Origin: a virus
Reading direction: 5' to 3' (one strand)
Length of the DNA stretch: 61,215 nt
IMG/VR virus record: IMGVR_UViG_3300028571_000029
Span: 1-61,215 of that record
Part shown: positions 13,678 through 22,903 of the stretch, one piece after another
Layout: each line of letters opens with the position of its first letter
Position numbering within the stretch: position 1 is the first letter of the stretch
Translations under genes and position numbers: made by a program
Notes under the pieces: generated by a model
The model's input: the letters and a program-made list of their open reading frames with translations, nothing else
The model's database searches: none
What the model was told of the DNA's origin: nothing

Positions 13678-15806
13678 AATTAAAATTATTAATATTAGCA
13701 TTATTTATATCAATCCAATCATTTGGACAATCACCAATTAAATTTAAATTAAGACAATCTTCTATTACTAGTAATATTAATGGTGGAACTATAAATCGTG
13801 GAGATGAATTTGAATTATGGGTAGATGCTAATGGAAATGGGAATACTACTACTCGTCAATTATTATTTGACCTACAATATGATTATTTAAATTTTGATTT
13901 AATATCAATAAACCATACAGGAACTGGAGGAAATGGAGGAGTATTACCTGGAGGTTCTAATATTCAATTGTCTCACCAAACATACCCAGGATATACATTT
14001 ACCAACAATCAGCAAAATACAACCTCAAATGGTACTACAAATTACCAATATGCTAATTATCAATATACACAAAACAGTAATCAATCCATTATTAGAGCTA
14101 CATTAACGTGGGCTACTACAAATGGAATGCCTTATGGGGGATATGATAGATTATTAATATTAAAATTTAGATTAAAACAATCTTCAACCTCAACATCATT
14201 TAATCCTATTAAATTGAATTTTATAGCTGGTTGGAATGCTAATGGAACATCAGATGTAACATTTCAAGAAAATCCATTATCATCTACAGTTTTAATGAAT
14301 CAAAATGCAAATAAATTAGTAACTGCTAAAGTAGATATTAATTCAAATCTATTAGCATTATCAAATATTAAAGTATCATTTAGAGACACATTATCTAATA
14401 TAGGCCAATTATTTAATGTATTATCAGATGGTAATGTAGATATAAATCAATCACTATTATCTGAAAATAAAGTATATCAAGTAAGTGTGATGCATGAGAT
14501 GGATAAAATGTATCAAACATATAACGGTGCAATCACTATTTCAGATTTTACAACAGCACAAAGTGAATTTACAAATACTGGATTAGATGGGTCTAGTGGT
14601 CAAATTTTAAAAACAGGACAATCATTATATGCTGCAGATATAAATAAAAATAAATCAATTGATGGTGGAGATTTACCTCAACTATTAGCTCAAGCTGTTG
14701 GCTTAGATACATTATTTACTTTACCCAATGGGTATAATGTTGGAACAGGTGGGTGGATGAGCTTACCAACTTGGAGATCAACAAATATAACATCAATATC
14801 AGGTCAAGTAGAGTGGGCTTATGTTACACCTAATATGTTTGGAAATGGGATTAGTAGATTAATGCTTGATGTGAAAGAATTTAATGGAACAAACATAGAT
14901 CATAATCAAATAAAAAGTATTCAAATATTTGATATATACTCTGGACCTGTTGAATTTATAAGTTCAGATGGGACATGGGTACAATATAAAATACCTTCAT
15001 CATTAAGTAAAGTAAATAATGGAACATCCTTATATCAACCATTTATTCGAAATGTAAATAATCAAAATGCAGATTATTCACTAAAATCAGAATGGGAATT
15101 TAATATTTCACCTAATAATACTTGGGGATCTATTACTCCAACAAACTGGAATACAATTACATCCCCTAAAACATTTATCAAAACAGGATTAATAGGAACA
15201 AATATAGTGGTGGAATTAAAATATTTACTTTGGGGTGATGTAAATCGTTCACATTCCTCACAAGTAGTAGGTATAAACAATACTGGTGGTAATTATGTTC
15301 AAACTAATGCTATAAATAGTTTAAAAAGTAATAGTGCTTTTAAATTAATGTCATCTGATCCTGCATTATTTATCAATACACCATATGATGTTAATTCAAT
15401 AAATGTAACATTATCAAATTTAACTGTAGTATCTAATAATATTGAAATACCAATAAAGATAGACACTAAAGGTGCTAATTTAAGTGGATTACAATTTGAA
15501 TTTGAATTTGATCCTAATAAAATCAAATTTGAAGAAATATCATCTAATGTTCCTAACACATGGTATGTATTCGCAAAGACAAAATCAGGTAAAGTTAAAT
15601 TTGGAGCATTAGATCAAGGTAAAAATTCAATAAATGGAGATAATATTCCATTTAAGCTTAAATTCTCAACTATAGGAAATGGAGTAGATATATTAACATC
15701 AATAAAAGTTTCACCTACAATGGATGTTAGTGATTCTAAAGGAAATCAACTAGGAATAGTTTTAAATACATCTCAAATTAAATTAACAGGATATAAAAAC
15801 TTTTAA
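13674..15806 (+). CDS. large secreted protein with cohesin-like and dockerin-like segments
   Basis: 710 residues with a signal peptide ending SFGQ (about residue 19). The N-terminal part (about 20-210) and C-terminal part (about 590-700, with GLQFEFEFDPNKIKFEEIS and a final KLKFS) look like cohesin-type beta sandwiches. The segment YAADINKNKSIDGGDLPQLL near 323-342 and LWGDVNRS near 520 look like dockerin calcium-binding loops. In Bacteroidota these modules mediate cell-surface assembly. Surface exposure is predicted; the role in phage biology is unknown. Overlaps the upstream gene and is 2 nt from the next. Confidence 0.62.
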   Translation: MKLKLLILALFISIQSFGQSPIKFKLRQSSITSNINGGTINRGDEFELWVDANGNGNTTTRQLLFDLQYDYLNFDLISINHTGTGGNGGVLPGGSNIQLSHQTYPGYTFTNNQQNTTSNGTTNYQYANYQYTQNSNQSIIRATLTWATTNGMPYGGYDRLLILKFRLKQSSTSTSFNPIKLNFIAGWNANGTSDVTFQENPLSSTVLMNQNANKLVTAKVDINSNLLALSNIKVSFRDTLSNIGQLFNVLSDGNVDINQSLLSENKVYQVSVMHEMDKMYQTYNGAITISDFTTAQSEFTNTGLDGSSGQILKTGQSLYAADINKNKSIDGGDLPQLLAQAVGLDTLFTLPNGYNVGTGGWMSLPTWRSTNITSISGQVEWAYVTPNMFGNGISRLMLDVKEFNGTNIDHNQIKSIQIFDIYSGPVEFISSDGTWVQYKIPSSLSKVNNGTSLYQPFIRNVNNQNADYSLKSEWEFNISPNNTWGSITPTNWNTITSPKTFIKTGLIGTNIVVELKYLLWGDVNRSHSSQVVGINNTGGNYVQTNAINSLKSNSAFKLMSSDPALFINTPYDVNSINVTLSNLTVVSNNIEIPIKIDTKGANLSGLQFEFEFDPNKIKFEEISSNVPNTWYVFAKTKSGKVKFGALDQGKNSINGDNIPFKLKFSTIGNGVDILTSIKVSPTMDVSDSKGNQLGIVLNTSQIKLTGYKNF

Positions 15807-15808
15807 AA

Positions 15809-16177
15809 ATGAGTAAAAAATTAATAACAATAATAATAATATTAGGATTTGTAATAGGATGTACAAAGTATGAAGAAAAATACTATGAAACTCCTCAAAT
15901 AAATTTAGGTAAAAAATCTGAATTAACTGCTATTAAATACGTAAAACAAGATAGTAATATTGTAACGGCTGTATTTACAACTACACCTGGAGCAAAATAC
16001 TCTACCCAAATAATACCATTTGATAGCGAAATTCCAGTAATAAAAGAAGGATTTACAGCAAATAATACACAAGCATCTAGAATATTCGATCTATCTAATC
16101 TACCTAAAAAAGATTATGATTTAGTATTTATAGATATAAATGGTAATGAAGTTAAATATCCAATTATAATTAAATAA
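15809..16177 (+). CDS. lipoprotein of the envelope block
   Basis: 122 residues. Lipobox FVIGC (Cys18) after a very hydrophobic stretch. The mature domain is beta-rich (TAVFTTTPGAKYSTQIIPFD). It starts 2 nt after the cohesin-like gene, so it may anchor that complex in the outer membrane. Family not recognised. Confidence 0.68.
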   Translation: MSKKLITIIIILGFVIGCTKYEEKYYETPQINLGKKSELTAIKYVKQDSNIVTAVFTTTPGAKYSTQIIPFDSEIPVIKEGFTANNTQASRIFDLSNLPKKDYDLVFIDINGNEVKYPIIIK

Positions 16178-16185
16178 ATAATAAT

Positions 16186-16509
16186 ATGTCAGAAGAACAA
16201 GAACAAGAAGGAACATGGTCTAATGTAAAAAAAACTGTGTTAGGTACCTTAGCTACAATCATCACAGCAGGTGGTGCATGGTTAGGATCAACATTATTTG
16301 GTGGTGGAAATGAAGAAACAACACCTGCTACACCAGCAGCACCAGTAATTAATATTACAAACTCAAACCAACAACAACAATCTAATAATGGTGGTTCAAC
16401 AACTATCATTAAAGAAAGAGTTATTGAAAAACAAGCTCCTGCTCCTAAAAAAGAAGTAGTTAAGAAAAAAGAAGGTGATGAATTTAAAGAAGAAACACCT
16501 AAATGGTAA
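16186..16509 (+). CDS. small membrane protein with polar low-complexity tail
   Basis: 107 residues. One hydrophobic segment at about 17-38 (TVLGTLATIITAGGAWLGST), then Pro/Ala, Gln/Asn and Lys/Glu-rich tracts (ITNSNQQQQSNNGGST; KKEVVKKKEGDEF). It lies directly before the holin candidate and endolysin, so a lysis-accessory role is possible. Confidence 0.58.
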   Translation: MSEEQEQEGTWSNVKKTVLGTLATIITAGGAWLGSTLFGGGNEETTPATPAAPVINITNSNQQQQSNNGGSTTIIKERVIEKQAPAPKKEVVKKKEGDEFKEETPKW

Positions 16510-16540
16510 GGAATAATTAAACATTTAAAAATTAAAAGAT

Positions 16541-16789
16541 ATGGCATTTAAAGACATTTTCAAAGACAGTAATGATTATAACGAAAAATCAATCGTTGGT
16601 TTTGCATCATTTGCAGTAATGGTAATATTCGCAGCATCGGATATTATTACAGGATTCTTAGGTAACCCATTAATAATTGAACCTATCATCTTTAATTCAT
16701 TCGTTTATATCACATTAGGTGCATTTGGTATTGCTGAAGTAGGTAAAATATTTGGAAGTAAGAAAAAAGAAGAAGAAGAAATAAATTAA
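16541..16789 (+). CDS. holin candidate (two membrane segments)
   Basis: 82 residues. Hydrophobic segments at about 19-38 and 48-68, and a highly charged C-terminus (KKKEEEEIN). Size, topology and position 5 nt before the GH19 endolysin fit a class II holin. No sequence family is certain. Confidence 0.6.
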   Translation: MAFKDIFKDSNDYNEKSIVGFASFAVMVIFAASDIITGFLGNPLIIEPIIFNSFVYITLGAFGIAEVGKIFGSKKKEEEEIN

Positions 16790-16794
16790 AAAAT

Positions 16795-17400
16795 ATGTTA
16801 TTAAATTTAGATAAATTAAAAGGACACATACCTGATGCAGTAATTGCCCAAATCCCGGACACAGCAACAAAGTTTGAATTAAATACTCCATTACGATTAG
16901 CTCACTTCCTAGCTCAAGCAGGTCATGAATCAGGAGGATTTAAAGCAGTAAACGAAAATTTAAATTATGGTGCTAAGGGATTATTAGGAATATTTAAAAA
17001 ATATTTCCCTACAGAACAAAAAGCACTACTATATGAACGCAAACCTGAAAAAATAGCTAATCTAGTATATGGTGGTAGAATGGGAAATGGACCTGAAGTA
17101 TCTGGTGAAGGATATAAATTCCGTGGACGTGGATATATTCAATTAACTGGAAAAGATAATTATACGGCATTTGATGCTGTAGTAGCAGAAAATATTATCG
17201 AAACTCCAGATCTAGTTGCAACTAAATATCCACTAATGTCTGCTGCATGGTTTTTCCATAAGAATGGACTACATAAAATAGCCGATGAAGGTGCTACTGA
17301 TGAAGTAGTAACTAAAGTAACAAAGCGAGTAAATGGTGGAACAATAGGACTTCCAGATAGAATTAAACATTTTAAAGAATATTATAACTTATTAAAATAA
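16795..17400 (+). CDS. GH19 chitinase-like endolysin
   Basis: 201 residues spanning one GH19 lysozyme domain: FLAQAGHESGGF with catalytic Glu45, then GEGYKFRGRGYIQLTGKDNY with the substrate-cleft residues, and a C-terminal VTKRVNGG. Phage GH19 enzymes cut peptidoglycan glycan strands. No signal peptide, so a holin is needed for export; the gene just upstream is the candidate. Its TAA shares a base with the next ATG. Confidence 0.9.
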   Translation: MLLNLDKLKGHIPDAVIAQIPDTATKFELNTPLRLAHFLAQAGHESGGFKAVNENLNYGAKGLLGIFKKYFPTEQKALLYERKPEKIANLVYGGRMGNGPEVSGEGYKFRGRGYIQLTGKDNYTAFDAVVAENIIETPDLVATKYPLMSAAWFFHKNGLHKIADEGATDEVVTKVTKRVNGGTIGLPDRIKHFKEYYNLLK

Positions 17401-17993
17401 TGGCAAAATATACTAAAGATCAAATAGAAAAAGCAATTAAAGCTAAAGGATATGCTTGGTTTGAAGGAACTCTTAATTACGATTTAAATATCGTGGGAGT
17501 ACGTAACTCAGCAACAGGAAATATAGTAACAAATGCATTTGATGACGTTATAACAGTTTCATTTAAGGAAAATGGAGCATGGATTTATAAAGAATGGGCT
17601 AACACAACAGACCCAGGCACTAAAGGCGTTAAAGAATTTCATAATGCTGCTGGTGTAGCTAGATTAGTAGAAGGTCAATATAGAGGATCCCACACAATTG
17701 GATTACATCAAGGAAAATATGAAGCATTAAAACAACAAAAACCAGTTAAAGTATATCGTGATGCTAATAAAGATATGACTTATGATGAATCTAAAATTCA
17801 AGAAGGAATATTCGGTATTAATATTCATAAGGCAGGTGTTGATTCAACATATGTAGAAAATTGGTCTGAAGGATGTCAAGTATTTAAACGTGCTGCTGAT
17901 TTTGAAGAATTTATGACAATATGCAGAAAATCAGCAAAAATACACGGTACTTCATTTACATATACATTAATCGAATCTAAAGATATAATATAA
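17400..17993 (+). CDS. YkuD/L,D-transpeptidase-like cell-wall protein
   Basis: 197 residues. GINIHKAG (His143) and WSEGCQVF (Ser156-Cys159) reproduce the H...S-x-G-C catalytic motif of YkuD-type enzymes. In phages this fold may act as a hydrolase or crosslink-editing enzyme rather than a transpeptidase. Abuts the endolysin gene, so both are probably co-expressed at lysis. The start overlaps the preceding stop. Confidence 0.75.
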   Translation: MAKYTKDQIEKAIKAKGYAWFEGTLNYDLNIVGVRNSATGNIVTNAFDDVITVSFKENGAWIYKEWANTTDPGTKGVKEFHNAAGVARLVEGQYRGSHTIGLHQGKYEALKQQKPVKVYRDANKDMTYDESKIQEGIFGINIHKAGVDSTYVENWSEGCQVFKRAADFEEFMTICRKSAKIHGTSFTYTLIESKDII

Positions 17994-18187
17994 TGGAAAA
18001 ATTAAAACAATTTTACTTAAAAAATGAACAAACACTATTATTTAGTAGTGTAATTATTTATCTATTTAGTTTATTATTAATACTTAATAATTCAGAATGG
18101 AAAGAAATACTATGGATAATACAATTCATAGGATTAGGATTATTATTAGTTTCTAAAGGTAAACAAAAAGGATGGAAATGGTCGTAA
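17993..18187 (+). CDS. small two-segment membrane protein
   Basis: 64 residues with hydrophobic segments at about 14-30 and 38-53 and a basic C-terminus (KGKQKGWKWS). Overlaps both neighbours (1 nt and 16 nt). Possibly a second holin or a holin regulator; unproven. Confidence 0.55.
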   Translation: MEKLKQFYLKNEQTLLFSSVIIYLFSLLLILNNSEWKEILWIIQFIGLGLLLVSKGKQKGWKWS

Positions 18188-18918
18188 ATACTACAATTAT
18201 AAAAAAGTTCATATTATTAGTTATTATTTGTTTAGTTGGGAATTTATCTATGGCTCAAACCATAGGTAAAACCCAAACTGAACAATTTAAGGCATCTTTT
18301 GAGACTGCTATTAATATTGAAAAATATAAGGATTATAATGGTCCTCAAATTCCAATTCAAATTCTTAAAGCAGGTATATCTGATGAAATATATGAGATGT
18401 ATCCTGAATTAAAGGAAAAACGTGTAGGATTAGGTGTTGCAAATATTTCTATGGAATATTTAGAAAACTTAAATCGTTTTAAATTTACCGAAGATAAAAC
18501 AGAAATTAAAAATCGTATGGTTAAACAATTCCAAGCATCTCAAGCTGGAATTTCTGAAAATAAATTAGATGGACGTGGTAAAATTAATTTAGCTGAATAC
18601 TTTGTAACTATTGAATGCTATGATTATTCAGTATCTGAAGATGAGACTATCAATTTAAAAGATGGAGTAAAGAATCTAATGATTACTCGATTAGGTTTAC
18701 AGGTTAGATTTACTAATGCTGAAACTGGTGTAGTATTTGGAGCATCAGGCCTAGGTGAAGCAAAAACTACTAGAGAATTAACACTACTTTCAGATGCAAC
18801 TGTTGATGAAATGAAATTCAATCAATCAACTATCTCAATAGCAACTAAAAAGGCATTGGATATAGCTTGTGCTCGCATATTAGATAGAATGATTAAAAAA
18901 GGTATATTTCCAAATTAA
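18172..18918 (+). CDS. CsgG-like curli-secretion family protein
   Basis: 248 residues. Signal peptide to about residue 28 (ends LSMAQ). The mature part follows the CsgG layout: VGLGVANISME, then KNRMVKQFQASQAGISEN (the Gln-Ser-Gly element), AEYFVTIECYDYS, TRLGLQVRFTNAETG and a final helix. CsgG forms the outer-membrane channel that exports curli subunits. No lipobox is seen, unlike E. coli CsgG. A start at 18178 is also possible. With the cohesin-like and barrel-like proteins it suggests an export or surface assembly. Confidence 0.72.
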   Translation: MEMVVNTTIIKKFILLVIICLVGNLSMAQTIGKTQTEQFKASFETAINIEKYKDYNGPQIPIQILKAGISDEIYEMYPELKEKRVGLGVANISMEYLENLNRFKFTEDKTEIKNRMVKQFQASQAGISENKLDGRGKINLAEYFVTIECYDYSVSEDETINLKDGVKNLMITRLGLQVRFTNAETGVVFGASGLGEAKTTRELTLLSDATVDEMKFNQSTISIATKKALDIACARILDRMIKKGIFPN

Positions 18919-18979
18919 AATATAAATAATATTTAATAACAGAAGGTTATGATTCAAAATTATTGTTTGAATTATTATA

Positions 18980-20218
18980 ATGAAAAAATGGATTGTATTA
19001 GTATTAATTATATTAGGTTATATTTTAAATGCTCAATCTCAAATATTAGTTCAAACTTATGTTGATCCATGTGATGGAAAAACGTATGTAGTATCATTTC
19101 CATTACCTACATCCGTAATTAGTGTATCTGTTAGGAATAAAATTAAAACATTTACATACGCTGAGGCACAATCTGGAGCAATAGCAATTTGGGTAAATAG
19201 TATATTATCAACACCGTGCCCTGTACCAGTTGCTGCTGCTGTAACTCAAACTCAAGTAGCAACATCTGTAGCTAGATCAGCAGCAACAGTTGCTGCTACA
19301 GCAGCTGCAACACCACCTCCTGTAGTAGTACCAGTAGCAGCACCTGCTCCTGCTCCAGCTGCTGCTCCTGCTGCTCCTGCATCAAGTAGTAGTTCAAATT
19401 CATCTTCTTCAAGTAGCAGCTCTGAATCATCTTCAAGTAGTAGTAGTTCTTCCGAATCAAAATCTGAATCAAGTAGTTCTGAAGAATCATCTTCCGAAGA
19501 ATCATCTTCTGAAGAATCTAAATCTGAAGAAGAAAAAGAAGAGAAAAAAGATGGAAAAAGCAAAGGAAATAAACAGCAAAGAGTAAATCCATTACTTATA
19601 GCATCTGACTTAACAACAGCTCAAAATCCGGACAATACATTTTCAGCTATAATGAATGTTGGGGTATCTAAAAATTCAATGGCTGGAGATAAATCATATG
19701 GAGTAACAGGAATGGTATGGTCTAATTTAAATCAATTTGCTGTATCAAGTAGATATACTAAAATTACATTTAATGATCAACAAGCAACAACCGTAGCAAA
19801 TACAAGTTTAACTACAGCATACGCTATAGGAAACGTATTTGTGTTTTTAGGATATAGTGAAGTATTAGCAAAACCTAAACTTGGAGTACTAGGGTATAAT
19901 CTTAACTTAGGAGCAATGTTCCTAACTGGTGGTATTCAAAGTTATCTATATTCAATGACAATGTTCTATATGAAACCATTAGTATTAACTAAAAAAATAT
20001 CTATTACACCTTCTATGTTTGCTAGCGGGGCTCCTTTATTATATTCCCAACGTCAAGCATCAGTAGATGCTAATTTAAACATGATGGCTGGTTCAACATT
20101 TGATTATGCTATTACTAAAAAATTTAAATTTGGTTTTGATTATAAAATTAGTTTCGGAACAGTATCTAATGCACCCATATTAAATATGATTATGATTGGA
20201 TCTAAAATCCAACTTTAA
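18980..20218 (+). CDS. exported protein with low-complexity linker and outer-membrane barrel-like domain
   Basis: 412 residues. Signal peptide to about residue 20, a small N-terminal domain (DPCDGKTYVVSFPL), an Ala/Pro/Val tract (about 80-133), a Ser run (about 134-165) and an acidic-basic SEE/KEEKKE stretch (about 165-200). A C-terminal region of about 200 residues has alternating strands (FSAIMNVGVSKNS to IMIGSKIQL) typical of an outer-membrane beta barrel. The linker DNA is highly repetitive. It follows the CsgG-like gene and probably works with it. Role inferred. Confidence 0.6.
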   Translation: MKKWIVLVLIILGYILNAQSQILVQTYVDPCDGKTYVVSFPLPTSVISVSVRNKIKTFTYAEAQSGAIAIWVNSILSTPCPVPVAAAVTQTQVATSVARSAATVAATAAATPPPVVVPVAAPAPAPAAAPAAPASSSSSNSSSSSSSSESSSSSSSSSESKSESSSSEESSSEESSSEESKSEEEKEEKKDGKSKGNKQQRVNPLLIASDLTTAQNPDNTFSAIMNVGVSKNSMAGDKSYGVTGMVWSNLNQFAVSSRYTKITFNDQQATTVANTSLTTAYAIGNVFVFLGYSEVLAKPKLGVLGYNLNLGAMFLTGGIQSYLYSMTMFYMKPLVLTKKISITPSMFASGAPLLYSQRQASVDANLNMMAGSTFDYAITKKFKFGFDYKISFGTVSNAPILNMIMIGSKIQL

Positions 20219-20291
20219 ATATTATATAATATATTATAATAATTTTGTAAATACAGTTTGATATCTAAATTTTTATTTATATATTAAAAGT

Positions 20292-21209
20292 ATGATGGAA
20301 ATAAACTATGCATATCAAAAAACAGTATCGTTCTCTCAATATTCTTTATTTAATCAATGCCCTCATCAATGGTATCTTAAATATGTAAAGAAATTAAAAG
20401 ACGATTCACCATCTATACATTTAATTTTTGGAACTAGCATGCATGAAACTCTACAGCTATTCTTTGAAACAATGTATAAAAAGACATTAAAGAAAGCTGA
20501 AGAACTAGATCTTATAAGTGATTTTAAAGAACGTTTCCTATCAGAATATAAAAAATCACTATCAAAGAATAAAGGTCAGCATTTCTCTTCATCAGAAGAA
20601 ATGAGAGAGTTTTATGAAGATGGAATAGCTATATTAGAATGGTTTAGAAAGAAGAGATCAAAGTATTTTTCTAAAAAGGGTACAGAGTTAATAGGGATAG
20701 AGATCCCTTTGCAGACATTAGCTAATAAGGAAATAAAGAATGTTTACTTTAATGGCTTTGTTGATTTTTTATTATATGATAAAGTATTAAATAGATATAC
20801 TATCTATGATATAAAAACCTCTACAAGAGGGTGGAGCGATAAAGAAAAGAAAGATCAAATTAAAATAAACCAAATATTATTATATAAAAAATTTGTATCA
20901 CAATTAAAGGGAATACCTGAGGAAAATATTGATGTAATATTCTTTATTGTAAAGAGAAAGATAATTGAAACAGATGAGTTTATAATTCCTCGCATACAAC
21001 AATTTAAACCAGCTCATGGTAAAAATAAAGTAAATCAAGCATATGAATCTTTTAATTCCTTTGTAAAAGAATGCTTTAATTTAGATGGATCTTATAAAGA
21101 GAATGAATATCCTAAAAAGGTATCAAGGCTATGTGAATGGTGTCCATTTAATAATAAACCAACATTATGTGATAAAAACGGAGAAATTAAAAATAAATTC
21201 TTTGTTTAG
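20292..21209 (+). CDS. PD-(D/E)XK nuclease, RecB/Cas4-like
   Basis: 305 residues. The RecB-nuclease core is visible: YSLFNQCPHQWYLKY at 17-31, GTSMHETLQ near 47-55, GFVDFLL with Asp158, and YDIKTS with Asp173/Lys175, then a Q-x-x-x-Y-like helix. Cys23 together with CEWC and a further Cys near the C-terminus could bind an Fe-S cluster, as in Cas4/AddB. No helicase domain. It is likely a phage recombination or end-processing nuclease. A promoter-like TTTG-N19-TATATTA lies upstream. Confidence 0.82.
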   Translation: MMEINYAYQKTVSFSQYSLFNQCPHQWYLKYVKKLKDDSPSIHLIFGTSMHETLQLFFETMYKKTLKKAEELDLISDFKERFLSEYKKSLSKNKGQHFSSSEEMREFYEDGIAILEWFRKKRSKYFSKKGTELIGIEIPLQTLANKEIKNVYFNGFVDFLLYDKVLNRYTIYDIKTSTRGWSDKEKKDQIKINQILLYKKFVSQLKGIPEENIDVIFFIVKRKIIETDEFIIPRIQQFKPAHGKNKVNQAYESFNSFVKECFNLDGSYKENEYPKKVSRLCEWCPFNNKPTLCDKNGEIKNKFFV

Positions 21210-21247
21210 AAATATTTTGATATATTTATATATAAATGTATTAAAGT

Positions 21248-21439
21248 ATGGGAAAACAACAATTAACATCGGTTAAAGTAGATGGGAATCTATTTGACGA
21301 ATTCAAAGTATTATGTGTAAGAACTAAATTTAGCTTACAAAAATTAACAGATAGATGTATGCATAGATATGTGGTTGACGAGGAGTTTAGAAAAGTAATG
21401 CATAATTACCTAGATATAAATCTACCAGAAAGTAAGTAA
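21248..21439 (+). CDS. small ribbon-helix-helix-like DNA-binding protein
   Basis: 63 residues. TSVKVDGNLFDEFKVLCVRTKFSLQ reads as a beta strand followed by two helices, the ribbon-helix-helix layout of small phage repressors. Own promoter-like TATTTATAT sequence upstream. Regulator role inferred. Confidence 0.55.
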   Translation: MGKQQLTSVKVDGNLFDEFKVLCVRTKFSLQKLTDRCMHRYVVDEEFRKVMHNYLDINLPESK

Positions 21440-21455
21440 AAACAAAAATAACGTT

Positions 21456-22901
21456 ATGAATAAAGAAGGTTACATTCCAAAAGATCAACGAAAGAAAATC
21501 CTACTACTATCAGATGATATTCGAATGAATTCTGGTATTGCTACAATGGCAAGAGAAATGGTAGTAGGAACATCTCATGTCTATAATTGGATAAATTTAG
21601 GTGCAGGTATTAATCACCCTGATCAGGGTAAGAAATTCGATATATCTCAAGATAATGATAGAGTAACCGGTTTAACTGATTCTAGTATATATCTATACCC
21701 ATGGAATGGATACGGTGATACTACCATCATCAGACAATTAATTAATACAGAAAAACCGGACGCTATTATATTCTTTACTGATCCTAGATATTGGATATGG
21801 TTATTTCAAATAGAAAATGAAATAAGAAGAAATGTGCCTATGATTTATTTAAATATTTGGGATGAATATCCTGCACCAATATATAATAAATCATATTATG
21901 AATCATGTGATGGCTTAATGGCAATTTCTAAGCAGACATTAAATATTAATAAAATTGTATTAGGTGATAAGGCTAAAGATAAGGTTATTAACTATGTACC
22001 ACATGGTATTAACGAGGACTACTTCTTTCCAATCACAAAAGATAATAAAGAACAATGGCTATTACTTCAGCAATTTAAAAAGAAAGTATTTGGAGAAAAA
22101 GAATATGAATATGTAATTCTATATAACGCACGTAATATTAGAAGAAAATCAGTACCGGATCTAATGCTTGCATACTCTAACTTTTGTGAAAGAATAGGTA
22201 AAGAGAAGGCAGATAAATGTGTATTATTAATGCACACACAACCAGTAGATGAAAATGGAACAGATCTATATGCTATTAGAGACCTGACCTGTAATCCAGA
22301 ATTATGTAATATTATATTTTCAACATCTAAATTAGGAGTTCAAGAAATGAACTACCTCTATAATATATCAGATGTAACTACACTAGTATCATCTAATGAA
22401 GGGTGGGGGTTATCTTTAACAGAATCAATGATGGCTGGTAGAATGATTATTGCTAACACTACTGGAGGTATGCAGGATCAAATGAGATTCGTAGATGCAA
22501 ATGGAACTTGGATTAATTTTAATAAAGAATTTCCTAGTAATAATTTAGGGACTTATAAAGATCACGGAGAGTGGGCAATGCCTGTATATCCATCTAATCT
22601 AAGTATAGTAGGTTCATTACCAACACCTTATATATTTGATAGTAGAGCTGATATAAGTGATATATCTAAAGCAATAGAAGATGTATATAACCTTTCTAAA
22701 GAAGAAAGATTAGAAAGAGGATTAAAAGGTAGAGAATGGGTGACGTCTGATGAATCAATGATGTCTGCCAAGAATATGTCTAAGAATGTTATTAATACTG
22801 TTGAAGAAGTATTAACTACTTGGAAACCTAGAAAGAGATTTGAATTAATTAAAACCGAAAAAATACAAATTAAAAAAGCAGAACATAAATTAATATATTA
22901 G
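21456..22901 (+). CDS. glycosyltransferase (GT4-like, GT-B fold)
   Basis: 481 residues. The N-terminal domain begins KKILLLSDDIRMNSGIATMA. The C-terminal Rossmann domain has ILYNARNIRRKSVPDLMLAY, SSNEGWGLSLTESMMAGRM (the E-x7-E donor-binding motif of GT4) and later helices. It opens a run of 13 sugar genes with short spacers or overlaps, transcribed together. Substrate unknown; likely decorates the virion or alters host surface glycans. Confidence 0.82.
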   Translation: MNKEGYIPKDQRKKILLLSDDIRMNSGIATMAREMVVGTSHVYNWINLGAGINHPDQGKKFDISQDNDRVTGLTDSSIYLYPWNGYGDTTIIRQLINTEKPDAIIFFTDPRYWIWLFQIENEIRRNVPMIYLNIWDEYPAPIYNKSYYESCDGLMAISKQTLNINKIVLGDKAKDKVINYVPHGINEDYFFPITKDNKEQWLLLQQFKKKVFGEKEYEYVILYNARNIRRKSVPDLMLAYSNFCERIGKEKADKCVLLMHTQPVDENGTDLYAIRDLTCNPELCNIIFSTSKLGVQEMNYLYNISDVTTLVSSNEGWGLSLTESMMAGRMIIANTTGGMQDQMRFVDANGTWINFNKEFPSNNLGTYKDHGEWAMPVYPSNLSIVGSLPTPYIFDSRADISDISKAIEDVYNLSKEERLERGLKGREWVTSDESMMSAKNMSKNVINTVEEVLTTWKPRKRFELIKTEKIQIKKAEHKLIY

Positions 22902-22903
22902 TT

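Noticed and set aside
19252-19563. Minus-strand Ser/Asp/Glu-rich frame
   Set aside because: Mirror of the low-complexity linker of the exported protein on the + strand.
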